Assembly: GCA_023055355.1 (NCBI GenBank)
Contig: JALJCS010000004.1
Span: forward strand, 26,961,744-27,025,743
Origin: Agelaius tricolor
Taxonomy: Eukaryota; Chordata; Aves; Passeriformes; Icteridae
Direction of reading: 5' to 3'
Length of the DNA: 64,000 nt
The notes below the pieces were generated by a model. That model did not search any database and was not told the origin of the DNA. It saw nothing but the letters and a program-made list of their open reading frames with translations. Below are positions 24,001-39,000 of the stretch, one piece after another (the stretch's first letter is position 1; each line of letters begins with the position of its first letter). The position numbers were made by a program, and so were the translations under genes.

Positions 24001-27000
24001 TATATGAGAATTTCACAAAGTGAAAAATTCTGCTTCTGGAAAAAGATGCGACATAGTCTTCCAAGCTTCTTATTTTCTTATTTGTTCCTGTGTCAGTCTG
24101 AACTGGGTGTGATGTTCCCATAAAAGTGTATGTGAAGATGATGTGGGAAAGGAGAGCTGAAAGTGTAGGAAGACTGTATTACTTGGTTAATCCAAAACTG
24201 ATAAAAGTGCTGTATTCAAATTCATAAATACCAAGTTTTTATTTTGTAGAATGTTCCAAAGCTGAGGATTTTTGTAACTTGTTCTTGAAAGAAATCGTAT
24301 TCTAAAGGAATTTAATTATTTTTTCCATATACATCAATACTTCTATTTAAATCATTAAAGGGATTTTAGAAATATCAAACAAAAAATAATTTGCTGTCTG
24401 CTTGGAGTATCTTTCCATAGGCACTAAAACAGACTTGTTAGCCTCTAATAGTATGACATGGTAGGGTATTTCCTTTTTATTGTGAATATTCCCTGAATGC
24501 ATTGTTTCATGTAATTACACTGTATTAGGTAACATGCCAAAGTTCTGTCTGTTAGCCTTGCTTTTTAAAAGTAGTGTGAAAAGTAACCAAATTATTTGAT
24601 TGCAGGTGGTCTGTGCAAGAGAGGGAGATGGAAATCATGTTTACTTCAGATACTTTACAATACCTAAGGAGGTGATGTAAATAATTATTAATAATGATAG
24701 TTCAAAAAAAAGTGTGAATAGGTATAAAACTTGTTCTTGGCAGTATAACTGGATTCATTTGAAGTTGTTTGGAGAGAGGCCTAATTTTAATGCTCCTGCT
24801 CCTTTGACAGGTGACAGGTTAGAAGGCAGAATACATGTGCAACAATTATTTTAACCCATTTTAATGTGTTTCCCTGAAGAGGGGATCAGGTTCTTGTATT
24901 TGCCTGCCTAAGTTTACAGAGAACTGTGGAAGAAATTGCTTACTTTTCTCTGTTTAGTTAATTTCCATATGTGAACACTTCAAATGGCACTCTTCCTTTT
25001 ACAAAGTGGATCTGTGCTATAGTGTACTGTATTCTGTGCCCCAGAGAGGAAAAATATGTTTATACAATATAGAAAAACAGTAGACACAGCAGGTCTGGGC
25101 TGTTAAGACCTTTGTTAAGTACAGTGTAACACTAAATAGTATTTATCTTTCTCAGTTTTTCAGCTGTAGAATAGGAGAGCACACAACGAAGTAGAGAAAA
25201 CTAAAATAGTTGTCATGCTTAGTCAACATACCTGCCTGGAAAACAACACCAGAATTCCATGAAGCTGTTTTTTTTTAAAGTGCTGCTAAGGATGTGATGC
25301 TCTATAGATTTGTGCCACGGAATAATTTGTCAGAACTATGTCTTTTTGACACCAAAGGAATAGGACTGATGAAAAGATTGGCTTAGTAGTAGTTAGGGTT
25401 TTAGGCAAGCATTCTGCAAGATTCTTTTTATCTCCTTTATATCAATTAAAGTTGAGGTACCACAGCATTCCAGAGAGCGCGGTACCTTCAGCCTTTCATA
25501 AAAGCACAGCTCTTTGTTGAAATTTTGGCTGTAACTGGGAGCTTAAATTTTCTAAATTTACAGGGGCTGGTGTTTAGAACAGATTCAAAGAACTGGATGA
25601 TTTTTTTTTTCCAAACAGCCATCTGGAATAAGCTTATTCTTGCTCATTAAAATACTTGTGAATTTTTTGGCAGTGTGCCTTCATCTACATTTTTATTCTT
25701 CAGATATAAAGTAGTACAAAACACAGAAGCTGTAGAATTAAAATTGCTTTTAGTGCTATTGTGAAATGATAATTTTATTACAGTACTGATTAATGCATTA
25801 TGCAAATTTGACCAGCATGTTAATATCACTTTCCAAATTTGAATTTGTGTTTTTTTTTTTTAAAGGGTCAAGAAAGGATACCCCAAAAATTTTAAAGTAA
25901 CTATTCTGAGTTAAGGGTGAAAGCTCTAAAGGTAATGGAGGAAGCTGTTTCTGTAGAGATGCAATCTTTCAGCTTCGCCTCTTACTGCAGAAAATTGCTT
26001 CATAGTAGTCTTGGTTCTCCTAACATACACTGCCAGAAAATTTAGGTTATGGTTGTTACCTCTGTTTGTCCAGCAGGAGGAGTGCAATTACTGCTAGAAA
26101 TAAAGGAAATGATAGTTAAATTGATTATGTGGGATGATAGCACAAGACAAAATATATTGTTTGAATAAAATCAGTATATTAGTTCTTCTTCAGGCATTGG
26201 TGATTTACAGAGGTTAACACAGGAATATTCTTAATTTTACATCTTCATGAAAAAATGTCAGGAAGCCTGTATATTTTAGGAAGTAGTCAGTCTTCTGAAT
26301 AGTGAGATGAGAAGGACAAATACTAGACTTACCACTACATAGTTGCTCTCTCCATGGCTGTGCTGGCACAGATTCTAGATACAGCTGGTCAAATTGCAAA
26401 AGTAAATGCTTTGGCAGTATATTTTACCTTATTTATAGAAGGCTTTTAATCTTTTAAGCAAAAGGAATTCTGCTGATACATTCTGTTTGCTAGAAATGTT
26501 GCTACAATAATTGTCATAGCCAAACTTCTTAACATACAAAAACCTAGGCCACTTTGCTCTGATTTAGTTTTATTTTGTTCCTGTTTCTGTAATTACAAAT
26601 CATTGTCTTTGCTTTGGAAAAGGATTTTTTGCAGTAATATTAATATTATGCATTGACTAATATTAATGAAAATCTGGAAATATGTATCATCTGAAGTCCA
26701 TTTATACTGTAAAGGGAGTCTAAAGAAAACTTTTTCTCTTAGAATCACAAAACTATGTATCAGACAGGAGAGATTTTTAAAATGAAAAACATCAAAATTT
26801 TTCTTCTCAGCATTCTGCAAAGCCGACCCAACCCTGCCGTCCTACACTATGGTTGTAAGGACAGTACATTGATATTGAATTAAGTCCTTCCTCTTTCTTT
26901 CTACAAAACCTGCAGTCCGTATTTTTTAGTTTGCTTTCTGGAAAGCCTGGCTTTCTTTTGTATTATGCACTATTTTTGCGATACCCAAGTCGACAGACTG

Positions 27001-30000
27001 ACTTCATTTACAACTGAGCACAGACAACCAGGTTATCATGTGTTACACAAAATATTGTTCACCAAGAAAAAAAAGAGGGCTTTTTATGTGTTTTCTTGTA
27101 TATTAATCTCTGTGTGTGTCCTATTTCAGTAACGAATAAAGATTGAATAAATAAATCTTCCATTGTAAATGAAAAATTATGAAGATGATCTCTTCTGGAA
27201 CAGATACAATAGTTCTGTGTTTCTTGCCAAAAGCCCTGTCCTCAGGACAGTGTGCTGCTTTAAAGGAATACTATAAATCCTTGAAAACAATAACACAATA
27301 ATGCACATGGCAGGGACTTGTTATATGTTTTTAAGCTTTTTTTGTTGTTGTTGTTGGTAGGGGACAAAGAGAGTTGAATTTGGAAGCATTGGTGTTATAA
27401 TGGACTACAGTCTAGAGCTGGACCCATTGTGGTTTTTGACCTCTCTCCTGTATGATAGCATAAAGCCATGGTAGCTGTTGTTCTAGTCAGTGGTAGCATT
27501 CATTGTAGGGGTTATCTATAGTGGTTGATGCTCACAAATGAAGATGAGGCATGTTTTCTGCTGTGGGGTTGAGGAAGTCTCTTGTTTATCTGTCCCAGAG
27601 ACTTTCTGTAGAATGTTTTGGTATTGTCTGTTGAGGTAAAGATACCAGAGCTTGTGGTTTGTAGTCCATTTTTTCAACATAATCCTATAGACCTACACAT
27701 GTTTTGTGACAAGTTCTTATTGTTCTCATTTCTATGCATTCTTATGGGTAACTAAGAATCCTTGCAGTTTTACGGGATGGATAGAAGTAGCAGCTAAATG
27801 GAATTTAGAAACCTTTAGAACAGGCAGCAGCGATGGGGAGTGCTGTGGGGTGTGGTATAGGAAAAGTAGAAAGGCAGTGGCAGCAACCCATGTGAACATG
27901 AAGTTTTGGCAGACCAGTTAGGCTGTGGAGCTGACATAAAGAAGATTAGAAAGAGGCTAGGTGAAGGAAAGCTCTCATGTTGTTAAGAATATGCTTTCAG
28001 CATCTGTGCCAAGGCCATATATGACAACCAGCCTGGCTCAATGTAAAAAAAAGCTGCTGTGGAACAAAACCCTGTTGTGCTATGATAGCTGAATGTTCAT
28101 GCACTGGTGATGTCAGCTAATCTGTGTATATGCTTGGTGGCTGAGTCTGTACAGTTCTTTCTGTTAGCAGAAGTAGCCTGCACCTTAAACTCCAAAATCA
28201 CACTAACTCAGTACTCACACTGCACTGAGACTGGTGAATACTGTAGAACAGGAGGATCTGTTCAAAACACATTGAAAGAGGGATTGGTTTATTGACTAGT
28301 TTTGATTGATTATAGATTTGATTGATTATAGTTTTGATTGGTTTTCTCATCTGAAAAAGAGTTACTAAGTTCTAAAAAGGGATAATAAAACCAACTTGCA
28401 TTGAGCTTTCATGCAAAGCTGCAGCATCCTGAGTATATTATTATTACTATTATTATTATTATTACTTTTCAAAATGGTCTTTTCTTATGTTTTCATGGAG
28501 TTAAATATTTCTATTCCCATGTAGAATTGTATAATTCATTCTATTATTAAAGTCTGATTACCAAAAAACTCACTGCATATACTTTGATTTTCTGTAGAAA
28601 AATGTTGTTCTGTCTGTACAGATTTGAGTGCCCAGTATTGATTTCCAGTTCATAATTGCTTAGGAATTAATTTGCTAGGGATGTGGAAAAAGAGAGAGGG
28701 CCTATGGGAGGAATATAGGAGTATGGACAGGGAATGCAGGGATACAAAAGGAAAGGCAAGGCCTGTTGGAATGAAGTCTGTTGAGGGATATCAAGGACCA
28801 CAAGAAAGGCATCTACAAGTGTATCAGCAACAAAACAAGGATTAGAAAGATCCCCACCAATGTGGAGATGCTGCTGAATCTAGATGGGTAACCTGGTGAC
28901 AGAAGACACTGAGAGGGCAAAGTGAATTCCTTTTTTGCCTCAGACTTCACTGCTGAGGCCATCCTTCAGGAGTCCCAGACCCTGGAGGCAAGAGAGGAAG
29001 GCTGGAGAAAAGAAGACTTGCCCTTGGCCACTGAAGGTTTGTTTAGAGATCGGCTAGGCAGACAAAACCACAAATCCATGGACCTGATGGGTTGCACACA
29101 CAGGTGCTGAGGGAGCTGGCAGATGTTGTTGCTAAGCCCACTCTGCATCTTCTTTGAAAAATAATGAAGTATTTTACAACTAGTAGAAGTGGTGTCTTAC
29201 CTTGCTTTTCTTTAAAGCTTTCATTAGCTAATGGAAAGGGAAATAAAGAATAGTATGACTGCTTTTACTATGAGTTGATTTGTCTTTGAATTAACTCTTT
29301 AAATGAGTAAGAAGCATTAAAAGAAATGGAAATTAGTCTATTTTCGACAGCAGCAAGAAAGGCCAGTATAAACAAGTGAGGGGAGAGGGGATGAACCATT
29401 ACAATAGTTCAGAAATGACTGTTGGGGATTGTTTTTTGTTTTTGCTGCTTAACTAGTGCTTTCTGTTTGTTCATTAAATACTGACTTTCTTCACAGCTTT
29501 AGTAGGCAGTTTAAATTTTTTTCCTGGGTGTGTATTTTGGATCTTCATGGAAATTACTTAAATGAAAAATTAGATTTTTTTTTTTCTAAACATAATTTGC
29601 ATTAACTAGTCTCTGTTTAATTAAAACCCAGTATCCCTCTTCCTCAAGTTCTAGTGGTTGAACATAAACCACTGTGTTTATGTTTATGTGTTTATGTGTT
29701 TAGTGTTGGGGGAGAGGGGGAGTTGTTGTTGTTTTGTTGTTGTTTTTTTGGTTGGTTGGGATTTTTTTTTGTTTTGTTTCATTTTTTCATTCAGTTATCT
29801 TCTATAATCTGGTTATAACATAAAGTTCACTTGAAAGGATTTAATACTTTCCTGCCATGATCTAACTTCTGTAAGTGAAAAAACCGATGTGTATATTTGA
29901 ACGACAGCTCTGAGAACATAATTATAACTTAAAAATAAAAGAATGGGGTCTGAACTCCCAGTACACCTCATGTAACTGCCACGTAAAAATGTTCTTCTGT

Positions 30001-33000
30001 GATAAAAATAAGGTGCTCTATCCTTTGAACATATTGCATAACATTCTGTAATACTTTTTTATTTTCTGCTGGTTGAGAATAGACTTTCCAATGCAGCTGA
30101 TTGAATACATCCATATTTCTGTGTGCCCTGAAGCATCTGTACTGTTCATCCTTATCCAAAGTCACAGTAATCCACCTCAAGGCCAAAATTTAAAAGTTGG
30201 AGATAAGTTTATATTGGATAATAGATAGCACTACAGTAAGAACAATCTAGTAGGGGTACTTAGACTTTATGGGTACAATCTTCAAGTGTCAATTTTGGAA
30301 TGTTTGTTTTCTTTCAGAAGAGGTGATGTGAAAGTGAAATGTGCTGTGCCTGGTAGCCGAGGTATACTAACCAGACCATTTAACAGAGTAGTTTTCCTGT
30401 ATTATATAGCTTGTGTGTAGTAGTTTGGCACACTTTGAGGTGGAAGATTCAGAAATAATCCGTTTGAGCTTGATCTATTTCCAAAACCTTAACTACTTGA
30501 AACAGTCTGGCAAAATAAACTCCCAACTGTTAACATGTATAAAGAAAATATTACTGGTTTCTGCTTTTAAAACATAAATAGACAAATGATGTGCAGTATA
30601 GCTCAGAATCCATTAGGAATCCATCCATAAAGCCTTTGGCTTTAAGGCTTTGAGAACACCTCTTACAGCTTATTTCCACTTGGTTCAAAGACTTAATTAA
30701 TTTGTAACTAAATTAAAGTCTCTCTCTTCTTTTTGTCTTGTTCTAGGATGTGTTTGTATTTAGACATGAACTTGCTCTCCTAAGAATATCTGCCTTCATG
30801 GGTCTAATAATATTAGGTGGAATAAGTCGACTCTTTTACACTCAGCTAATGGGTATTTTCACCGTAAGTATCTAATTTGAGAAGCATATATTAGTTTTAT
30901 TTTCAGTACAATTAGTCAAAGCAGAAAAGTGGATTGCATTCAGGGCAAGACTAGAAAAACACTTGCAGTATGAGGCACTTGTTTGATACATGGTCTGTCA
31001 AGCCTCTTGACACCAGTGAAATCTAAGAAGCTTTCTGACAAAGAAGTGTCTAATAATTCCACTTTCAAGTCAGTTTCCTGATTTGTATTAGTAAAATGGA
31101 CTCATACCTTGTCCTGGAATTGCACAATGTACAAGATATGTAGTTGATTCTTGTTTTTATTTTAAACTCTTGTGTAGCCTGGTCAAAATTAATGTGACAG
31201 TGAGGCTAACTGATAAATCAAATTTTGAGAACAGACAGCATCTTTGTTAAGTATTTTGACAAATATGCTTATGTTCATTCTCCTTATTTGCTAAACTATG
31301 CAATGTAATTGTGCTGTTTACAGTCCAGGTGGGTATTCCGCATTTAGATACACAGAAAAAAATATCCTCTGCATGGAAAAATTTTTCAGTTAAATGAATT
31401 TGATAATGTAGTAAATACTTGCAAGAAACAACCTTTATTTGGTCTAACATCCTGTTCTGTACATTAGAAGTTGATAGCTGCCAGCAAATTTTTGAAGTTG
31501 TCTTGAGAATCCATACAAATGTTTAAAATATTGTTCAGCACGACAGAGAGAGTACATTAGTTGGCTATATACATGTTAAAAGAGTCTGATGTGGCCTGCT
31601 GAACTTTTTTTTAAAGGCAGTAATGTACAAGATGGCAGCATATTTTCGGCTACAACTGTTGGAGATCTGCCTGAGATTTTACTTTGGAATGATGAAGGTT
31701 TGCATAGCATTAACTTTTCTAGGTCCATAATGGAAAACCTCCCAACTGTATGGTGTAATTCTTTTGTATTGAATAAAGGAAAAAAAAAAAACCTACAGTG
31801 TAGTTTTAAATTACGTTAGATAAAGCAATAATACTGCTTTTTGGTTTTACTGTATTACCTTTATATATTTACTGCCTTTTGCTTTTTCTGTCATGGTAGT
31901 TACACTGTCTATTATTATTACCATTATTACTGTCTATTATTATTATCATCATTCCCCAGCTACTCTACCATAATGTGTTTTACACATACTCTCAACCCCC
32001 AGCTCAACAGATTTACCTTTGTGCACCTTTACTGTGTGCCTGATTTCTGTTCCGGGGTCTTGCTGACAGGTTTTCTCTTCTCTGTTTAAATGTTGCCTTT
32101 ATGTCTGCATTATCTATGGCTGGGATGTCTTCCTACACCACCGCTATGGTGCTGTGTAGCTGATGTGGTGAATTCTGCTCACCAGTAAAGGTGAGACAGA
32201 GACAAATACTTAGTGAGCCTAATTGTTAGGTACTGAAATATGGATGTTGTTTTAGTTTCTGTTAAGTGGATATATATATGAGAAGCATCCGAAAGCTCAT
32301 CTGATCAGTACTGCACTAAACCATAGATAGGATACAGAAGAAAACAAGAAAACCAGACCCTAATTTTATAATTTTGTTCTGTGTGCTGCCAGAAGCTAGA
32401 CTAAATTTTAGCAGTGACCATCAGCACCCATTCAGGTACTATTACTGGATGTGAAATATGACCTCTCAGACTGAACCTGTCAGATATACCTGAAACCTGG
32501 GCTGTTTCTGTTCTGACACAGGATACTAACTGCACTGCCACTGTAACAGGCACGAATGCCCACTTGTAACTTTGCTGTCCTGAGCCTTAATGCTTTCAGG
32601 CTGCTGCTGCCACTGCACTCTATTTATAAACTGCTGTAAAGTCTTTTTTTCTCTGTCAGTTGTACGTACCATGAAGTACATCCTATTCACTTACAGAGCT
32701 GGCAGCTACACTGGAGCAGGTGTGGGGTATAGCATTTTTACCTCCAGTTTTTCTGCTGAAATCATAATTGTTGAGCTGCAGTATGCCTGGACAGTTTTTT
32801 CTGTTGTCTTTGCTGAGCTTTGTGAAACAAGCGTGCTACAGTAATTGTGGATGTGGATGGTCTATGAGAGGCAGATGCTAAAAAGTACAGATCTTCATTA
32901 GGGCCTCTTACTGCACCCTACCTGTTGCCCCTAAAGCAGAGGCGCTATTGTCACATGGACAAGTTTTTAGGCTTTATGGGATTGCTGGGGAAGCAGAAAT

Positions 33001-36000
33001 CCATTACTGGTGTATCTCCAATATTAATTCATTCACACTATGTGGATGCTGTTGCATTGACTCATTGAAGAATGTAGGTCAGGCAGTCCATCCCCCACTC
33101 AGAGCATTTCATACCAGCAGCACAATTGTCTTCTCCCTTTTCATTCCTTTCTTTGCAAATACAGAATTAGGAAGAATAAGTAATATAGTTGTTTTGAGGA
33201 AATCTACTTGGCAACAATTAGACTTCAAACAAACAAAGCAAGTCCGTTTGATGCAGTTGTGATTAGTCTGCAAGTGGTGTAAGAACTGAAATGAGATCTA
33301 TATTAAATGTGGAATTTGTGATGAAATTAACTTACTATAAGGTATAGATTAAAACTTGATAGCAGAACCCAATCATGAAAGTGTAATATGAAGAAAAGCA
33401 CCTTGAAACAAACTTAAGATGCTTGGAGGCATGGATATGCAGTTAAAGCATTCATGTCATATGAATTGCTCCATGGCTATTCTTGAAAGCATTCATTTCA
33501 GTGATTGCTGAAGCTGCCTAGAGATGTGTGCAAGGGACAAGAACATGGACCTTTTGATACAGGCAAAGCAATTCTTGTGCTTGTATGGGAGACACAAAAC
33601 GTAATACACATTTTTGTAGTTCATGCTCTTGTGCCTCTTTTTTGCAGTTTAACATGTACCAAGATTAATTCCACAGCTCCTGGAAAAAAAAGCTGGTTTT
33701 AAATAGTAGAGACAGTAAGTGTTGCAGCTCTGTGATCTAAACTTTGGCGGGTGCAAACTGCTGCTGAACAAGTCCAGCAGGTTAGGGGTCATTGGTGTTT
33801 AACATTACAAGTGCTGCAAAAATTTTTGGAAAGAAATATAAATCTAAGATTAATCAAACTTTAACTCTTTTGTAACAAGACTGCCTGCTTTTCCATAAGG
33901 TAAACTTGCTTGACCGTCATTACATAATTTTCCAGAAATGAAGCCAATATCTATTAATATTGGTAATATCTATTTCAAGGTGCTTCGAAAAAATATGCTC
34001 TCTGGTAAAAATGAAAACTTTGTAAGCTGTGTACTAAAATTTGTCTCTTACAGGGAGAATGTTCCTGAGGCTGTAGTGCTTGATAAGGTGATTAATAGAC
34101 TAAGTAACCTACCACGCAGTAATTTCTCTGAGTACATTTGCCACCACTGTGATTGTGGTATCACTGTTAGGGTATCATTAGCACAAGGCTATTCATAACT
34201 CATTTGGAGGTCCAGGAAGCCAAAGAGCAAAGGAGGTGACTTCCTACAATGAGAGGAGAACAGCTGGTTGGCAAAAACTGTCCTTAGAGGAACTTTTGAC
34301 ATGAATTGTTGTGATGAAGAGGGGAGCAGCTGAGGTGGCCTCTGCATACAGGATTAGTGCTTTCTCCCTAGAAACTAGCATATGTGAAACACACTTCTGT
34401 CAGAAGGGGCACATGGCTCTTTTCGTCCTCTTTCTCCAGTTGCTTTCTCTGAGCTTTATTTGCCTCTAATTTTGTTATCATTCTGAACTTTGATGCTTCT
34501 TCTAGCATCTACTTTAGATTACTCTTGGGGAAGTTTTATTTGGATACTTTTGAAATAGAAGTATCTAGGTTCTCTCTAATTCATAAGTCTCTGAAATAGG
34601 GAGAAATTTAAAATCCTAGTTTAGAAACTCTAGGACTCTTAAGAAGATACTCCTCTTAAAATCTCATCAACAATTAGTATTTTTACTTAAAATATTCAAG
34701 TTTTTCCAGAGCTGGATGGAAAAAATTGGTTTCACCCATGAATTAAAACACCGTCAAAGGTAATTTCCAAAACGATTATGCATTTATGTTGAAGGCATGC
34801 CTGCCTGTCTCTAGTGCTTGTTACTTCCTTTACCACTCCTCCATTTCCTCTCATTTCTTGTAGAGCAATTTAGAATGTTATGTTTCTTAACTGAAGCCTC
34901 TGTTCTTACATTCTCAGACAGCCTGATTTTTAAATGGCATTGTTTGAAAAGCAGAAGCAAACTTTTAAGTAAAACAGAAACATAACAGAAAGAATTTGTG
35001 AGTTGCACCTTACAAGGGTGCAACTCTTTTACTCTCCTACAGAAAGTAACAATTTTAAAGATTATTGTTACTCTTTACTTCAGGCCTCCTTTAGCTGCTT
35101 GTACTCCACAATTAGTCTTTGGCCTGAATCACTACAGGTAACAAAATAGCTCCTGTATAGACACTTAAAGCTCCATGAAGGTAGAGCTGTGGGTTTTTAT
35201 TGGTGCTTTGTCGTAAGTCATAGAAGTATGATTTATACGTAAATTATCACTTTGTCCATTTCAGACAGTTTTAAAATCTTCTGGGAAAAAAAAATACAAG
35301 ACAAGCTGTCTTGTGCAACAGTTGCTTGCACGTATTAATGACATTGTATTAAAATGACAAAACCAAAGTTTATCTAGAGTATTTTGCACTTAAGCTAGAA
35401 GAAAGTGTTGAGAAGGATGTATCTATATTACTAATTTTTATTTCCATTTGCTTTTTTTCATGTTGTTATATGAAATAATAAAATTTATGGGGAAGCTAAA
35501 TCAAATAGTACCCAGAAACTTGTTTGCTTTGCCAAAACATATTTTCTTGATGTGTGTTTTTCAAGGATTTTTCTCTTATTTTTATATGTAACATATTTTT
35601 TTTCTCAAAAGCCCCCATAACATGCCTATTTATTCATTTATTCATAGGAAAAGGCATAAATTCACCAAGGGAAAAAAGTGTGTTTTATCCACTCCAGATT
35701 GTTTCTGATGTATGGTTGTTGAAGGTACAGAGCTCTTTTAAAAAGAGTGCTTTGATTCAGTCTTTTTAAAAAAGGTGGAATGCCCAGGATGCTCATGTGT
35801 ATATTAATAGAAGATTAGCCCTGGGTTTTGCATTTCTCTCACTCATATTCCGTTTTGGTTTTAAGAAATTATTTCTTTGTGTCTTTCACATTAAGAGTTA
35901 AATGATGATAAGCCCAGTTTTTCTGTTTATACTGCAAGATTCTTCTATTGGTTATGTATGATCTACAAGGCATTACTACAAAACATATAAAAAATTACAT

Positions 36001-39000
36001 GGCATACTGTTTTTTAAACAATGGCTTTTCTGATTATTTTGATATTTGTTCATATCTAGTGAGGTTTTAAATTGCACCAGACACTGCTAAGAAGTATTCC
36101 ATTTGTTGACTGCTTTTTAAAAGCTGGTACCTTTTGCATATATGAGATTTTCTTCCTCTCAAGGACTGTGGTATTCTTTATTTTGTTGGCTGCCACCTGT
36201 CTGAAGCAATCAGCCACTTCTTTCTCTTTCTCTGTACAAAAGGAAAATCCGGTCTTCCCATGGATGGTGGAAGGTAACAGGATAATCAGTTCAACAGTGA
36301 TCCTCTGATGTCATTGTGGGAGCCCTGTAAAAGCGGATTATCTGTGACCCAGATAAAATAATTAGAAATTACTTGGACACTTACAAATAACTGATCTACT
36401 AATCTCATTTCCAAAGTTAAAAAAGGCCTGTCTCTCAACATAACACTACCAGATGTTTCAGTTAAACAGCATCCCTTGCAGAGACTAATCTGAACCCTAA
36501 TTTTAAAGGATTACCTTTGATTGTTTTTATCTCAAACACTAAACAGTGTTTTCATTTTTCCATATGTTGTAATAAACTATTTCTATGGAAGAAATTTTCT
36601 TAATTCTTCCATTATGGTCCATTAAATATGATTTAATGTGATTTATGCTAGTATTGCAGAGGAAAACTTTTCATTGAAATTATTTAGTAATTAACTTGTT
36701 TCTCTGGGGCAGAACTATTTAATGGATAGGCTTTTATAAATTTATTAGATACCATGTGGCCTTTGTGCAAGGTAGTGGATGCATTATCATAAACTAAGTG
36801 GACAGTGTCTTTATTAATTTAATTAATGCTACCAGGGTTTCCTGTTAATTAACTGTTTGAATGGTGTCCAGTGATATGCCAGTATCCTGTTCCATCAGAA
36901 CTTGCTGGATGTGGAAAAGAGAAATTTCCCTTTATTTTCTGTAGGAAGGATAGAAGGGAAAATAGTGTTCAACAGCCTGCCTGGTGCGCAGTATGGTACC
37001 TACCACGTATATTTTTCCCTTTAGAAGCTTTTAAAAATGTTGATACTTGCTTTTTATTGTTGCAGTGATTCTCCTTTTCACCTTAAATTAGGAAGTGTAT
37101 TTTACCTTGTAGTTTTCCAATCTTTTTTACAAAGATTGTGTTTCAAAATAATGAAAATGTCACTGCAGTTATTCTGTTAATAAAATCAAGAGCTTTTAAA
37201 TTCTTTGTGTATTTTTGTATTGTATAGTATTGATCCAGTGCTCATTAAATATGCAGAGTGACAAATGATCTAGTTCTGCTGAAATGCTTTTTGTCTTTAA
37301 AAATAACTATCTTGTAATTAAAAATATTTGCAATCATATCTTTAATCAGATAATCTATTAAATACTATTTTGATTAGTGAATACTAAGGGCTTTCCTGTT
37401 TTTTCAAACATGGCAGAAGTGTAATCAAGGAACTATTAATCCTCATAATTAAGTTTAGCATATTAAAAATTAGGATTGGTAGGGGAAATTAGGATTTCCA
37501 GGCAATTGCATTCTTTATGTGGCTACAATATAGAGCAAAATAATTACAGAGGGAAAGCAAAGTATACATAAATTATAACCCGGAAAGTATAACTGGAAAT
37601 TACTAACAGAAAATAAACTAATATTAACATTATCTGTCTTCCTCATTATTCTTATCTCTTCCCCTTTTTCTGTCTTTACCTTTAATCCACCTATAGCTAG
37701 ATCTCCTATTAGAAGACTGCATGAAGTTCTAGGAATTAAATTGTCAGGAATTAGTAATGTCCTGGTCTTCGAATATGAGTTTGTTAACTGTGTAAATTCT
37801 TTTGCATCTTTACCTTATTTCCCTCAAAGGGGTTTGCACTTTGTTTAGCATTTTTAATAAATGTACTCTGACATTTTATGACTTTAAAGACGTATTTACA
37901 TAAAAATAAAATATGGTATTTATTTATTTACTAGTTTATTTTTTAAAAACCTGGTTTTTATGAGCTATTTAAAATGTAGGAATAAATAGAAGTGTAAGAC
38001 ATTCTAGGTGGAAAAAGATCTCATCACTTTTATTTAGCTCACTGTATGGTCTTATGTAAATATGAAATTTTTTAAAATTAATAATTTACAATATTTTAAG
38101 GAAAAAGTGCAAGTTAGAAAATGTAATTGGATTTTATATTGTGTAAGGAGTGCAAAATATCATCAGATATGTCAGAATTATCCCTGGTTTATCACTTAAA
38201 GAGGAAGTCCTTTAACTAATATATTTTCCTAATAGTAAAGGTAGTACCTTTAACTACTTGAAGATAAGTAACTATAAAAATAATATTTGAGTGTTCCAGG
38301 GGCTGAGTATATTTTGCTTACATGTTGCTTGTCAGATTTAGACATCAGACTATTAAAATGACTTCTGTGTGAAGATGATCAACAGCTATTTCTTAAATAT
38401 TTTCCCTTCTATTTTTATCATATGGTATTTGTAGGGATCAATAAATATAATATGTTTTGTCCTGTCTCTTGTTATGCAGCTATCTGCACCAAACATGCTG
38501 TGGATTTGCAATAGCCTGAAGTTAAGAGATTTTGTGGTGCTTCCATTTTAGATGGTTTCTTTTCATTGAGTAGTATCTAATAGCCAATAAAAAAAAATAT
38601 AAATCTATTTAACTAAATTAATCAGAATATAGAAGAGTCCAGAACTATTCCCTAGAAGTAACAGAGTGTAGCTTTATTTTTTGTTTAGTGCATGAGTCTG
38701 ATATAGGAGTTTAATGTTTAAATAGAACTAATAGTTTTCAGACTGAACATAATTTTAATTGATAAAATCAACTATCTTATATGAAAAGTCTAGATTAAGG
38801 AAAGAATACTGGCCAGAAGTAAACCCAATATGTATTTAATGCCAAAAGAAAAGAAAATTTCTCAAATTCAATATATTCTTTCTATGTTTAGTATTTCCTC
38901 TTCTTGAGTTTGCTCATCTGTCTCTTGCATGCACACCATGAAAGGATGTTAGATAGAAGATAAAAAACCCCTTTATATAAAGGATATGTTGTCTTGAACT

